Positions 1 through 8,292 of a stretch of DNA of 64,000 bases are shown here, piece by piece. This DNA comes from Alkalihalobacillus deserti. Lineage in GTDB: Bacteria > Bacillota > Bacilli > Bacillales > Bacillaceae_D. The notes under the pieces were generated by a model, which saw nothing but the letters and a program-made list of their open reading frames with translations, was not told where the DNA came from and did no database searches. A program made the position numbers and the translations under genes. The stretch covers positions 62,001-126,000 of the forward strand of contig NZ_JAJAFR010000005.1 in assembly GCF_020734105.1 (NCBI RefSeq). Direction: 5' to 3'. How positions within the stretch are numbered: the stretch's first letter is position 1; every line of letters begins with the position of its first letter.

Positions 1-937
1 CGTTACCGACCCCGAAAATCGTCAAATAAAGAGCGGCCGTTAAAAAACTATCAACCAATAAAATAAGGGAAAAGCCTACGGCAGAAATCACAATCCCAAT
101 CTGAATGACTAATCCTTCGCCATATCTCTTCGTTAATCTTCCTACAAGTCCACCCTGTACAATCGCTCCTGAGAGCCCCATTATCATAAAGATGTAACCT
201 AGCTCGACAGCTCCTAAATTAGCTCTCTCATAAGCAAAATAAGCAAAGGTCGCTTCTAGACCAGCTAATGACAAAGAGACAAACCATTGCAGAATGAAAA
301 GAATGGAAACAGGACCTTTAAGAGCATGGAGCAAGGGAGTTCTTTCTTTTAACTGCTTGTTGCGTTGTTCCGGACTTAAAGATTCCTTTAACACGAACAT
401 GACAAATAGAAACGTAATAATAGACAATGCACCAGCTATGTAAAAAGGGATGCTTAAACCAGACTGAGAAAAGATTCCGCCTATAGCCGGGCCTAAAACA
501 AATCCTAAACCGATAGCGGCCCCAATGATTCCCATCCCTTTCCCACGGTCTTCCTCTGATGTAATATCTGCTACATACGCCATAACAGCTGGCATATTAG
601 CAGAAGAGAAAAATCCTCCGATGATCCTTGCCGCAAACAGCATCCATAGGGTGGAGGAGACGGCCATTAAGAAAAAGGATAATGCCAATCCAAAAATACC
701 AATCATCATCACAGGCTTTCGCCCAATTTGGTCAGAGACTCGTCCCCACATCGGCGCAAATAGAAGTTGCATGACAGAATATACGGCCATTAATAACCCT
801 AATTGTGTCGGAGAAGCGCCTATTTCTTCTACGTAAAACGGCATCACAGGAATAATGATCCCAAACCCGACCATGACGAGAAACATAACGGCAAATAAAA
901 CAGGTAATGCTTTTTTTGTTTCCAATATAATGTTCAC
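1..937 (-). CDS. MFS drug:H+ antiporter, N-terminal ~312 aa (cut by window edge)
   Basis: Reading the minus strand from a GTG at 937 (AAGGA ribosome site 7 nt before it) gives an uninterrupted hydrophobic frame that leaves the window at base 1. About ten membrane segments are visible. The loop after TM2 carries the MFS motif A (GRVSDQIGRKP) and TM5 carries the antiporter motif C (LGPAIGG), both typical of 12-TM DHA1 drug exporters such as Bmr, Blt and TetA-type pumps. The full protein is expected to be about 390-400 aa, so roughly 80 residues lie outside the window. The substrate cannot be told from sequence; proton-driven export of a drug or metabolite is an inference from the family. Confidence 0.9.
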   Translation of the reverse strand, partial: MNIILETKKALPVLFAVMFLVMVGFGIIIPVMPFYVEEIGASPTQLGLLMAVYSVMQLLFAPMWGRVSDQIGRKPVMMIGIFGLALSFFLMAVSSTLWMLFAARIIGGFFSSANMPAVMAYVADITSEEDRGKGMGIIGAAIGLGFVLGPAIGGIFSQSGLSIPFYIAGALSIITFLFVMFVLKESLSPEQRNKQLKERTPLLHALKGPVSILFILQWFVSLSLAGLEATFAYFAYERANLGAVELGYIFMIMGLSGAIVQGGLVGRLTKRYGEGLVIQIGIVISAVGFSLILLVDSFLTAALYLTIFGVGN

Positions 938-1277
938 TCCAGATTCCTTGCTGATTTTTGGTGTTTTAATGTTGTTATTTTAACATATTACAACGCTTTC
1001 TGTTGTGTAATAAGTGTAGCGGGTAGGGATGAGATGTCGACTGTAAGATTTTTAATGATATTTGAGTGACTCTATCCGATCAATTTTATATTCGTTTTAG
1101 ATAGTTCAAGAAAAAATCCTCTTTTTTACTATAACAGCAAAATTCCAAATTCCTAGGTTTTTCCGTCCCATATAATAAAGTCGTAGTGACATTCCTCACA
1201 GTTTTCTGACTACTGTAATGATATTCTTGGGATAGATAAACTTACGAAATAGTCGAAAAATAAGGAAGGATTTTCTA

Positions 1278-1770
1278 ATGACTAATTTAAACGGTAAGAT
1301 TGCGATTGTAACAGGTAGAAACACATGAACTGTCTACTGAAGACTACAAAAAAGTCATTGCAGTTAATCAAGATGGTGTATTCTATGCTGCTAAATATGC
1401 GATTGTGGAAATGCTTAAAACAGGAGGCGGTTCTATAATAAACACTTCTTCTATTTTAGGTACCGTTGGTCAAGCTGGGGTATTTGCCTACAATGCCAGT
1501 AAAGGCGCTGTAAATATTTTAACAAAGTCTTTTGCACATGAGTATGCGGGGAGAAATATTAGAGTGAACGCTGTTTGTCCTGGTTATGTAGAAACTGGAA
1601 TGGTTAACAAGGAAGCACTTGGCGACTATTATGATGGCCTTGTTGCAAACCATCCAGTTGGTAGACTTGGCAGTGTGGATGAAATTGCCCATGCGATGGT
1701 GTTTTTAAGTGAGAACGACTTTGTTACGGGTACGGTTTTAATCATTGATGGTGGATATACAGCTCAATAG
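1278..1770 (+). pseudogene. Short-chain dehydrogenase/reductase with internal deletion
   Basis: A good ribosome site and an ATG at 1278 start an SDR N-terminus (MTNLNGKIAIVTG), but the frame stops three codons later. The C-terminal half continues in another frame from about 1324 to 1770. It includes the catalytic serine strand (INTSSILG), the YNASK active-site motif, the VNAVCPGYVETGM segment and the terminal IDGGY. The glycine-rich NAD(P) loop (TGxxxGIG), the NNAG strand and intervening residues are missing. The remnant spans about 164 codons against about 250 for the family, so roughly 85 codons were lost with a frame change. A fragment from an ATG at 1405 could still be translated but lacks the cofactor site and should be inactive. 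Confidence 0.85.
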
Positions 1771-1890
1771 TAAAAAAAGTGGAGTAAATAACCGGAAAAA
1801 GCACCTAGGAAACGCAGCTGAAGCTGAGTATGTGTGTTTATATGGCTAAAGATTAATAGAATAGCTTGAAATTTCAAACCTAAATAGATT

Positions 1891-1913
1891 AGCAAAGGCA
1901 TCTTGCCTTTGCT
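1891..1913 (+). terminator. Hairpin downstream of SDR remnant
   Basis: Perfect 9-bp inverted repeat AGCAAAGGC / GCCTTTGCT with a 5-nt loop, about 120 nt after the SDR stop. The trailing T-run is short, so this is a weak terminator call. Confidence 0.45.
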
Positions 1914-2009
1914 TTCACTCTGAGTAATTGTAAGTTGGTAGAACCCTTGACAGATGAAATGTATGCGCTTTGTGTTGAAGTAAGGCTTAAGTTAGTTTAT
2001 AAGGTTTGA

Positions 2010-2215
2010 GAAGGCTTCAAAGGAGAGGAAGACAGCCAAGAATTAGTGAAAAGCATAGGAGCGGTCGTTAAAGAAGAGGAATAAAGCCCGGAATCAGTGA
2101 AAAAGAGAAGGAGCGGTCGTTAAAGAAGAGGAATAAAGCCCGGAATCAGTGAAAAAGGAAGGAGCGGTCGTTAAAGACTGGGGATAAAGCCTAAAACCAG
2201 TGAAACCGTGCAAGC
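2010..2215. repeat. 51-52 bp tandem repeat array A (about 4 units)
   Basis: Units start at 2057, 2109 and 2160, with a degenerate unit before them (about 2015-2056). Each holds the core GGTCGTTAAAGA followed by GGAATAAAGCCC and an AATCAGTGAAA tail. The third unit is more diverged. There are no unique spacers, so this is a minisatellite and not a CRISPR array. A second array with the same period and core lies at 57740-57925. Confidence 0.85.
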
Positions 2216-2276
2216 AGTAATGAAAAGATGAAAGGAATCTAAGAAATGAGTAGGAACACCGCTTTTATATTACTGA

Positions 2277-2749
2277 TTAATCAATATTTACATAATAAGA
2301 AGCTTTGCCTTTACCTGTAGGTTTAAAGTTGTTCGAAAGAATCTTTTGAATGATTTTCTTAGAAAAAATCTTGTTACACCACTCATAAATAATGTTGGTA
2401 GTTATTTTGCTAGTTGGAAAAATAAGTTTATATTCTTCAACGGCCCGTAATACAGCGGTATCTTTTTCCTCTCCACCACCGCAGACAGAACATAGTAAAG
2501 TATAAGTAAAGGTAGTATAAAATGTTTGACAAATAGGACAACAAATACCTTTTTCAAGTTGATCAAAGTGATAGTCAGGTAACCGCAAGTAAGGTGTCTC
2601 GTTTAAATGAGTAGATAATAGTTTTTCTGCTATCTTTGTAGCCTTTTTCAAGATTCACATAATTATTTCTTTCTTTTGCTAACAGCTTCATACGGACATT
2701 TAAAGATTTAAGAATTTTTAATTGTAAAGACTCATAGCGAGGCCTTCAT
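2277..2749 (-). pseudogene. NERD-type (nuclease-related domain) protein remnant
   Basis: On the minus strand the 5' part (CAT at 2747-2749 down to about 2640) reads, after one frameshift, ESLQLKILKSLNVRMKLL then NNYVNLEKG. This resembles the N-terminus of Bacillus NERD proteins. The following ~124 codons (2651-2277) are in another frame and hold a C-terminal zinc-ribbon-like part (CCPICQ and CSVCGGGEEKD) and a short helical tail. The catalytic NERD core between them is missing. The identification comes from remembered family pattern, so it is moderate. The ORF from 2651 alone would encode a 124-aa zinc-ribbon fragment with no clear ribosome site. Confidence 0.6.
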
Positions 2750-2976
2750 GATCAATACCTTCTCCTCCAATCTTTTCCTATTAAGTAAATGATATATGTT
2801 ATTTGCAAGATTAACAAGAATTTAATAGGAACGTTCATCTTCAACCCAACTCTCCAAGTAAAGGTTATAGTTGATAGCTTGGATGAGTCTTTAATACTAT
2901 GAAATATCGATTTTATGATACATAGATACGTTGAATATAGTATGAAAGACTTGCTCTCTAAGTTTAATGACAGAAA

Positions 2977-3012
2977 AAGGGCGGTCTTCTCTTTTTGAAC
3001 AAGCTCGAAGCA
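2977..3012 (-). repeat. Partial copy of the 58-kb palindromic repeat
   Basis: AAAGGGCGGT, then CTTTTTGAACAAGCTCGAAG, matches the reverse complement of the terminal part of the repeat at 58178-58522 over about 36 bp with few differences. It lies just beyond the rsbP terminator. Confidence 0.65.
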
Positions 3013-3025
3013 AATCGATACTAGT

Positions 3026-3074
3026 AAAAAGAGGATATCTCAAAAGCTTTTCTAAGCTGCTTGAGGCATCCTCT
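3026..3074 (-). terminator. rsbQP operon terminator
   Basis: Imperfect hairpin GAGGATATCTC / GAGGCATCCTC directly after the rsbP stop codon. The flanking A-run on the plus strand gives the U-tract for minus-strand transcripts. Confidence 0.65.
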
Positions 3075-4286
3075 TTACTTAAAGTCAACTAAAATGAAAC
3101 ATTGGTCATCGTTCTTATGATAAGTGTGTTCTTTGTGATGAAGGGATTTTAAAATACGATCTTTTAATTCAGCTAACGAATCTTTTTGGTTTTCCTTTAA
3201 TATCGATTGTAAATGGTTAAATCCAAGAGGGTCTGTGACGCCATCAGTATAAAGAAGTAACCGGCCGCCTTTTGTATAGGTAAACGTATTTGTTTTAAAC
3301 TTAATGCCTTCAATTAATCCAACTGGAGGTGTCATAGAGAAAAGTTCATGCTGTATGCCATTAGGATCTTGCCAAAAGGCAGGGGGATGGCCTGAATTAA
3401 TATATTCAATCTCTTGTTTATTCGTATCGATTAAAAAATAAATAGCGGTACAGTAGTGCCTCGCCTCATCGTTATTTTGAAACAAATCGTGTAGATGATG
3501 ATCTAGTTCTTTCATGACAATTTCTGGTGAAAAACCAATTGAAATTAATCGTTGAAACAAGGAATGTAATGACATTGATACCAATGCTGAAGAAATCCCA
3601 TGTCCCATCACATCCAAAATGATAATTCCATATCGATGTGAATCAATCTGATAAAACCCGTACATATCGCCTGATAGATCACTTGAGGCTTTATAAAAAG
3701 ATTCAACCTCAAGATGTTCATTTTGAATCGGAGCCGTTAACGATGTCTCTTGGATTTTTCTAGCAAGTTCTAACTCTTTTTCTGTATCTATCTTGTATTT
3801 TTGATTTTGTTGATTGAGATCTAATAACTCTTCTTGTTTCTTTTGTAGCGTTTGTAGGACTATTTCCAACTCTGCATTGGCTTTATTTTTAGCGGCTAAT
3901 GCTTCTTCGGCCTCTTTTTTTGTTTTAAGCAGTTCGTTTTCAAATTCGTTTCTTTTATGCATTGGCATCAGTACACACTCGTTAAGCGGTACCCCTTCAT
4001 GGTCACTTCTACGTGCATTAAGGAGGACAGGGATTTCCTCATCCATTTTTGAGAGGAGAGAAATGTACATTTCCTCTACTTGTTTTTCTACCTTTACAAG
4101 AGGGAAAAAGTAAAGTTGATAAAACATTTGAGCAGGAACTGAAAGAATGCAGTTGATGTTTTGTCCAAGCAGTTGATCAAGCCGATATCCCAATAACTTA
4201 AGTAACGTTTGGTTTATTGACACGATTATGCCTTCATCTGATAGTGTTAAAAAGCCACACGGTGCTTCATTCAATTGCTCATCCAT
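3075..4286 (-). CDS. rsbP: PAS-PP2C serine phosphatase RsbP (energy-stress branch of SigB activation)
   Basis: 403 aa, the same length as B. subtilis RsbP. Residues 1-110 form a PAS-like sensor, about 113-175 a predicted coiled coil rich in E, K and Q, and about 180-403 a SpoIIE/RsbU-type PP2C phosphatase. Metal-binding acidic motifs are visible in SSDLSGDMYGF, ILDVMGHG and LLLYTDGVTD. In B. subtilis this phosphatase dephosphorylates the anti-anti-sigma factor RsbV when energy falls, freeing SigB. It lies 19 nt downstream of rsbQ on the same strand, the expected operon order, and RsbP needs RsbQ for activity in B. subtilis. The rsbV-rsbW-sigB genes are not in this window. Start ATG at 4286. 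Confidence 0.9.
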   Translation of the reverse strand: MDEQLNEAPCGFLTLSDEGIIVSINQTLLKLLGYRLDQLLGQNINCILSVPAQMFYQLYFFPLVKVEKQVEEMYISLLSKMDEEIPVLLNARRSDHEGVPLNECVLMPMHKRNEFENELLKTKKEAEEALAAKNKANAELEIVLQTLQKKQEELLDLNQQNQKYKIDTEKELELARKIQETSLTAPIQNEHLEVESFYKASSDLSGDMYGFYQIDSHRYGIIILDVMGHGISSALVSMSLHSLFQRLISIGFSPEIVMKELDHHLHDLFQNNDEARHYCTAIYFLIDTNKQEIEYINSGHPPAFWQDPNGIQHELFSMTPPVGLIEGIKFKTNTFTYTKGGRLLLYTDGVTDPLGFNHLQSILKENQKDSLAELKDRILKSLHHKEHTYHKNDDQCFILVDFK

Positions 4287-4305
4287 TCCATCACCCCATT
4301 TTATT

Positions 4306-5115
4306 CTATCTACTGAATTGATTTAAATAGTCATCTATACATTGAACAGTCTCATCAGGATGACTCATATGTGGGCAATGCCCTGTTACTTCTATCGATT
4401 TCAAGGTGCTGTTATGGATATGTTGATGAACATATTGACCTACTGCTGGTGGAGCAATAAAATCATCTGAACATTGTAAAATGAGCGAAGGAACACTGAC
4501 TTTTTTTAAGTCCTCACGGTTGTCTGCAAAAAAAGTAGCCTTAGCAAATTGACGAGCAATGATTGGATCGGTTGAACAAAAACGATTCACTAGATCTTGA
4601 GTAAGCTCAGGTTGGTCTAAGTTGCCGATAACAGTAGGTGCAAACATATGGGCCCAACCAATATAATTTTTTTCCATCATGTCGATTAATCCTAATAAAT
4701 CTTTTCTCTCAAAGCCTCCTGTGTAAAGAGGAGGATCGTTGAGATAACAAGGAGAAGGACCTACCATAATCAGATGCGAAAAGAGCTCTGGTTGCTGAAT
4801 GGAGGCGAGCATGCCAATCATACTACCAACGGAATGTCCTACAAATACCGCATCTTTTACATGTAACGCTTGACATACATCTAGTACATCTTGAGCATAA
4901 CCTTCTAGAGTACTATACTTGAGTGGATCATAGGCAAGTATGTCTGAATTCCCAGAACCAACATAGTCAAATAAAATAATCCGGTAATCATCTTCGAATG
5001 CCTTTGCTACTAAATTCCAAACATTTTGATCACAGCCAAATCCAGGAGCAAATATCATCGATTGAGTCCCATTACCTGTAACCTGAACATGATTGCGAGT
5101 TAAAATATGATCCAT
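4306..5115 (-). CDS. rsbQ: Alpha/beta hydrolase RsbQ, activator of RsbP
   Basis: 269 aa from the ATG at 5115, preceded by AAGGAG with good spacing. An upstream in-frame ATG at 5148 lacks such a site, and the shorter form equals the length of B. subtilis RsbQ. The nucleophile elbow GHSVGS (Ser95), the [11 protein letters not shown] acid region and the HCPHMSH histidine form the catalytic triad of the family. The [13 protein letters not shown] and [13 protein letters not shown] segments are characteristic of RsbQ rather than of generic esterases. It probably processes or binds a small hydrophobic ligand that lets the PAS domain of RsbP respond to energy stress. First gene of the rsbQ-rsbP pair. 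Confidence 0.93.
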   Translation of the reverse strand: MDHILTRNHVQVTGNGTQSMIFAPGFGCDQNVWNLVAKAFEDDYRIILFDYVGSGNSDILAYDPLKYSTLEGYAQDVLDVCQALHVKDAVFVGHSVGSMIGMLASIQQPELFSHLIMVGPSPCYLNDPPLYTGGFERKDLLGLIDMMEKNYIGWAHMFAPTVIGNLDQPELTQDLVNRFCSTDPIIARQFAKATFFADNREDLKKVSVPSLILQCSDDFIAPPAVGQYVHQHIHNSTLKSIEVTGHCPHMSHPDETVQCIDDYLNQFSR

Positions 5116-5437
5116 ATATAGAACTCCTTGTCTGGTAATTAAAACCATTCAATTTTATTAATGTTTATGTATTTCATTGTATTTCGCATGATCCTAACAT
5201 AGGAAACTTGTTCCATATGGGTGTTACCAAAAGATCTATTGGTTAAATTGTAATATAATAAGGCTTGGATATATAGAGGGAAATAGTATGATTATCTAAA
5301 TGAATTGTAGATATAATGTTCATGCTTGAGGGCAAGAGATGGTCAAACCTTGTTTAACTCAGTTAAATTTGCGACAATAATAAAACAATCTGTTAAGGAT
5401 AGAATCACATTTTAAAGGTTGAAAGAAGGGTAATCCA

Positions 5438-6493
5438 ATGAATTTAGAATCGATCTATGGGTTAACATCTGAACAGTTAACTACGTGGTTGTTAGAACGT
5501 GGACATAAAAAAGGACGGGCTGCTCAAGTTTGGGATTGGTTATATAGAAAGAGAGTAACTGATTTTTCTGAAATGAAAGATGTCAATAAGGATTGTCTTC
5601 AATTATTACAAGAGCATTTCTCTATACAAACGTTAACTGAGCATACGAAGCAAGAATCAGCGGACGGAACAGTTAAATTTTTATTTAATTTAAAGGATGG
5701 AAGTTTGATTGAAACGGTACTAATGCGCCATAAATATGGATTATCGGTTTGTGTGACGACACAGGTTGGCTGTAATATCGGTTGTAGCTTTTGTGCTAGT
5801 GGTTTGCTAAAGAAGGATCGGGACTTATCAAGCGGAGAAATTGTCGAGCAAATTATGAAGGTTCAACTCCACCTTGATCAAGTCGGTCAGGGCGAAAAAG
5901 TGAGCCATATTGTCATAATGGGAATCGGCGAGCCATTTGATAACTTCAAAAACATGGTTGATTTCTTAGAAATCGTTAAGGATCAAAAAGGTCTTGAGAT
6001 TGGTCCAAGGCATATTACCGTATCAACGAGTGGTCTTGCTGAAAAGATTTATGAGTTTGCCGACTTGAAATTACAAGTCAACTTAGCGATTTCCCTGCAC
6101 GCACCAAATGATGAGTTACGCACTCGAATTATGAAAATAAATCGGGCCATCCCATTGAGTAAATTAATGCCAGCGATTGATTATTATATCGAAAAATCTA
6201 ATCGCAGAATCACTTTGGAATACATTCTCTTAAAGGATGTAAACGATCAGAAAGAGCATGCGCAAGAGCTTGCTGAGCTCATTGGTGGAAGACGTGCATA
6301 TGTGAACTTAATCCCATATAATCCAGTAGATGAGCACAGTCAGTATCAACGAAGTGACGAACAATCTGTACTTGCTTTCTATGATGTTTTAAAGAAAAAT
6401 GGGATTAACTGTGGGATTCGAATTGAGCATGGTACGGACATCGATGCAGCTTGTGGACAATTAAGAAGTAAACAAATTAAACAAGCAAAATAG
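5438..6493 (+). CDS. rlmN: RlmN-family radical SAM RNA methyltransferase
   Basis: 351 aa. The radical-SAM cluster motif CxxxCxxC is at Cys112, Cys116 and Cys119 ([12 protein letters not shown]), followed by GIGEPFDN, and the family Cys used for methyl transfer and resolution is at Cys339 (DIDAACGQL). The family methylates C2 of A2503 in 23S rRNA and A37 in some tRNAs. In Bacillus the housekeeping rlmN normally sits beside prpC-prkC. This copy stands alone between rsbQ and a sulfite-oxidase gene, so it may be an additional paralog. The related Cfr group methylates C8 and confers antibiotic resistance, but motifs such as [15 protein letters not shown] and [15 protein letters not shown] look like RlmN. 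Start ATG at 5438; GAAAGAAGG lies about 10 nt upstream. Confidence 0.88.
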   Translation: MNLESIYGLTSEQLTTWLLERGHKKGRAAQVWDWLYRKRVTDFSEMKDVNKDCLQLLQEHFSIQTLTEHTKQESADGTVKFLFNLKDGSLIETVLMRHKYGLSVCVTTQVGCNIGCSFCASGLLKKDRDLSSGEIVEQIMKVQLHLDQVGQGEKVSHIVIMGIGEPFDNFKNMVDFLEIVKDQKGLEIGPRHITVSTSGLAEKIYEFADLKLQVNLAISLHAPNDELRTRIMKINRAIPLSKLMPAIDYYIEKSNRRITLEYILLKDVNDQKEHAQELAELIGGRRAYVNLIPYNPVDEHSQYQRSDEQSVLAFYDVLKKNGINCGIRIEHGTDIDAACGQLRSKQIKQAK

Positions 6494-6500
6494 TAAGAAG

Positions 6501-6531
6501 AAAAGCGTTCCAGTCGTTGGAACGCTTTTTT
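6501..6531 (+). terminator. rlmN terminator
   Basis: AAGCGTTCCA / TTGGAACGCTT with a GTCG-type loop, followed by six T, 8 nt after the rlmN stop. Confidence 0.9.
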
Positions 6532-6556
6532 CCACATGTGGATAAACAGAAAAAGA

Positions 6557-7621
6557 TTATTCAATTTTTACGGTAATATGATCAATCGCATTATAACCAT
6601 AGCCTTTTCTGTTCCAAAAGGCCTGATCGGGTTGGGTTCGGTGACAGGAATCTGTTGCTCTTGTCATAATCGTGTATTCTCCTTTTTCTAACACCGACCA
6701 TTTATATACCCAAGAGGTCCATTCGTAATGATCTTTATTTAATAACTCTATATTTGACCATGTTTCGCCGTTATCTGTACTTATTTCAACTTTTGAAATA
6801 GTCTCTTTTCCCGTCCAGGCAATTCCTTTAATCAGGTGGGTTCCTGTAGTTAGAATTTGCCTATCTAATGGTTTTTGAATAGTTGAATTCACATGCATCA
6901 TTGTAACCGGATAGGCGTCTTCATCGTTATCCACATGTGGATAAAATACATAATCAACTGATTGAAATGGTCCCTTAAACTTTCCGTTGATCAAACGAAT
7001 TTGTTTAATCCATTTTACTGAAGCCATTCCATACCATTGTGGAACAATTAATCGTAAAGGAAAACCGTGCTTGAAAGGGATCGGTTGATAATTATATTCA
7101 TAAGCAATAAGGGTATCGGGATGAAGGGCTTTTTCTAATGGTAAACTTCTTGAGTAGGAATAAATATGATCCAAGTCTGTTTTTTTTCCTGAATCATAAC
7201 CTTCGAAAATCACCTCTGTAACACCTTCAAGGATTCCTGCTGTTTGCAATAGGTCTTTTAAAGGAACTCCAGTCCAGTATCCTTGACTGATAGCTCCTTT
7301 ACCCCATTGCTCACCAAATACTTTAGGGGTGAATAAACTGCGTTTGTTTCCGGCACATTCTAAAACTACTTTCTGTGTTTTTGAGGGGAAATTGACAATG
7401 TCTTGTAATGAGAATACTTTTGGTGTTGTAACCAATCCATTAATAGGTAACCAATAATTTGAGTAAGTTAGGGTTGGATAAGAAAAATGATTCCTTTTAT
7501 AAAGTAACTTCTGACCAATAAGATCGCTGTTCATAAATGAAATAGGGGTCTCCTTGTTATCAGGATTGAGACTTTGTGTTGTTAGGGTCGGTTTTACAAA
7601 ACGATCAGGTGAATTTGACAT
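6557..7621 (-). CDS. Sulfite-oxidase-like molybdopterin oxidoreductase (cytoplasmic)
   Basis: 354 aa. Residues about 50-235 form the molybdopterin domain with the molybdenum-ligating cysteine at about residue 89 (VVLECAGNKR) and the family segment HGFPLRLIVPQWYGM. About 240-354 form the Mo-co dimerisation domain (immunoglobulin-like; EISTDNGETW). No signal peptide or Tat motif is present, and no haem domain, so it should be a soluble cytoplasmic enzyme. The family oxidises sulfite to sulfate or reduces sulfoxides; the physiological substrate here is not determined. Start ATG at 7621 after GGAGG. It is convergent with rlmN and shares that intergenic terminator region. No molybdenum cofactor genes or cytochrome partner are nearby. 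Confidence 0.85.
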   Translation of the reverse strand: MSNSPDRFVKPTLTTQSLNPDNKETPISFMNSDLIGQKLLYKRNHFSYPTLTYSNYWLPINGLVTTPKVFSLQDIVNFPSKTQKVVLECAGNKRSLFTPKVFGEQWGKGAISQGYWTGVPLKDLLQTAGILEGVTEVIFEGYDSGKKTDLDHIYSYSRSLPLEKALHPDTLIAYEYNYQPIPFKHGFPLRLIVPQWYGMASVKWIKQIRLINGKFKGPFQSVDYVFYPHVDNDEDAYPVTMMHVNSTIQKPLDRQILTTGTHLIKGIAWTGKETISKVEISTDNGETWSNIELLNKDHYEWTSWVYKWSVLEKGEYTIMTRATDSCHRTQPDQAFWNRKGYGYNAIDHITVKIE

Positions 7622-7697
7622 GGTTTCCTCCTTAAAAGGAAATATTTACTAATCATATTTATGCGGTTTGATATCAAATTCATGTTTATTTTTATTA

Positions 7698-7751
7698 AGG
7701 GCCATGAAAACTACTTGTATCCTCAGTTACGAGTAGCTTTCGTGGCCCTAT
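7698..7751. repeat. Long inverted repeat (orphan hairpin)
   Basis: GGGCCATGAAAACTACTTGTA pairs almost perfectly with the complementary arm ending at TTTCGTGGCCC. It lies about 80 bp upstream of the sulfite-oxidase gene and more than 500 bp before parM, in a 670-bp gap (7622-8292) whose right half is the parC-like region. Function unknown; could be a stray terminator. Confidence 0.5.
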
Positions 7752-8033
7752 TTAGTTCAGAAAAAGCATTATTTCTTGTTTTTAAACAACTCAAATCGCA
7801 CCTATAACTCTCCAACGGTTATCTGTAATGTTATGTATAGTTATTACTACATGCTTCTATTCATATGAGTAACATTTTTCTAAAACTGCTAAAGAGAAAC
7901 GTGCAAATAGGTAGAGGAGAGGAAAAGCTTGAATCAACTAATATCATATTATTAGAGAGATTTTCTTATTAAAGATTTAGAGGGAGTAGGGGAGGGGAGA
8001 GTGTTTTTTGTCGATAAAATAGAGAATAAGTCA

Positions 8034-8193
8034 TTGTTTACAAAAATGTAAACAAGAAAACAAATTGTATACATCGTGTATGCAATATAGTTTACATGTA
8101 TGCAAAAACGTATACATGTTGATATGGCAGCTTGTTTACTGTTTTGTATCGTTGTATACAAAAATGTATACATGTAATCGAATTTGCATACAA
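8034..8193. promoter_or_regulatory. parC-like centromere: iterons of TTGTWTACA
   Basis: At least eight copies of a 9-mer TTG(T/C)(A/T)TACA or its complement occur within 160 bp. Two pairs form matched palindromes with the same 4-nt spacer: TTGTTTACA-AAAA-TGTAAACAA (8034-8055) and TTGTATACA-AAAA-TGTATACAT (8152-8173). Other copies: 8065-8073, 8077-8085, 8097-8105, 8109-8117, 8132-8140 and 8184-8192. The array ends 100 bp before the actin gene, the usual place of the centromere and operator in type II (ParMRC) partition loci. Binding by the downstream ribbon-helix-helix protein is inferred. Confidence 0.75.
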
Positions 8194-8203
8194 CTTAAGT
8201 ATG

Positions 8204-8231
8204 ATTGACGAATCTACAACTCTACTATAAT
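8204..8231 (+). promoter_or_regulatory. Probable promoter of the actin/adaptor operon
   Basis: ATTGAC (8204) and TATAAT (8226) separated by 16 nt, immediately downstream of the iterons. This placement would let the adaptor protein autoregulate its operon. Confidence 0.55.
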
Positions 8232-8292
8232 CTACTAGTATGTGGGAAAAACTTGGTTTGACCCCAATAATTAGATTGGAAGGTGTGTTTGT

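Noticed and set aside
525..836. Plus-strand ORF of 103 aa
   Set aside because: It is antisense to the MFS transporter, whose own frame is continuous and matches family motifs.
2010..2215. CRISPR array
   Set aside because: The units are contiguous with a 51-52 bp period and no variable spacers, and no cas genes are present.
2897..3088. Minus-strand ORF of 63 aa overlapping the end of rsbP
   Set aside because: It is made of the rsbP terminator and a dispersed repeat fragment; no ribosome site or family match.
7952..8173. Minus-strand ORF of 73 aa
   Set aside because: It runs through the iteron region upstream of parM, has no ribosome site and its composition reflects the TGTATACA repeats.
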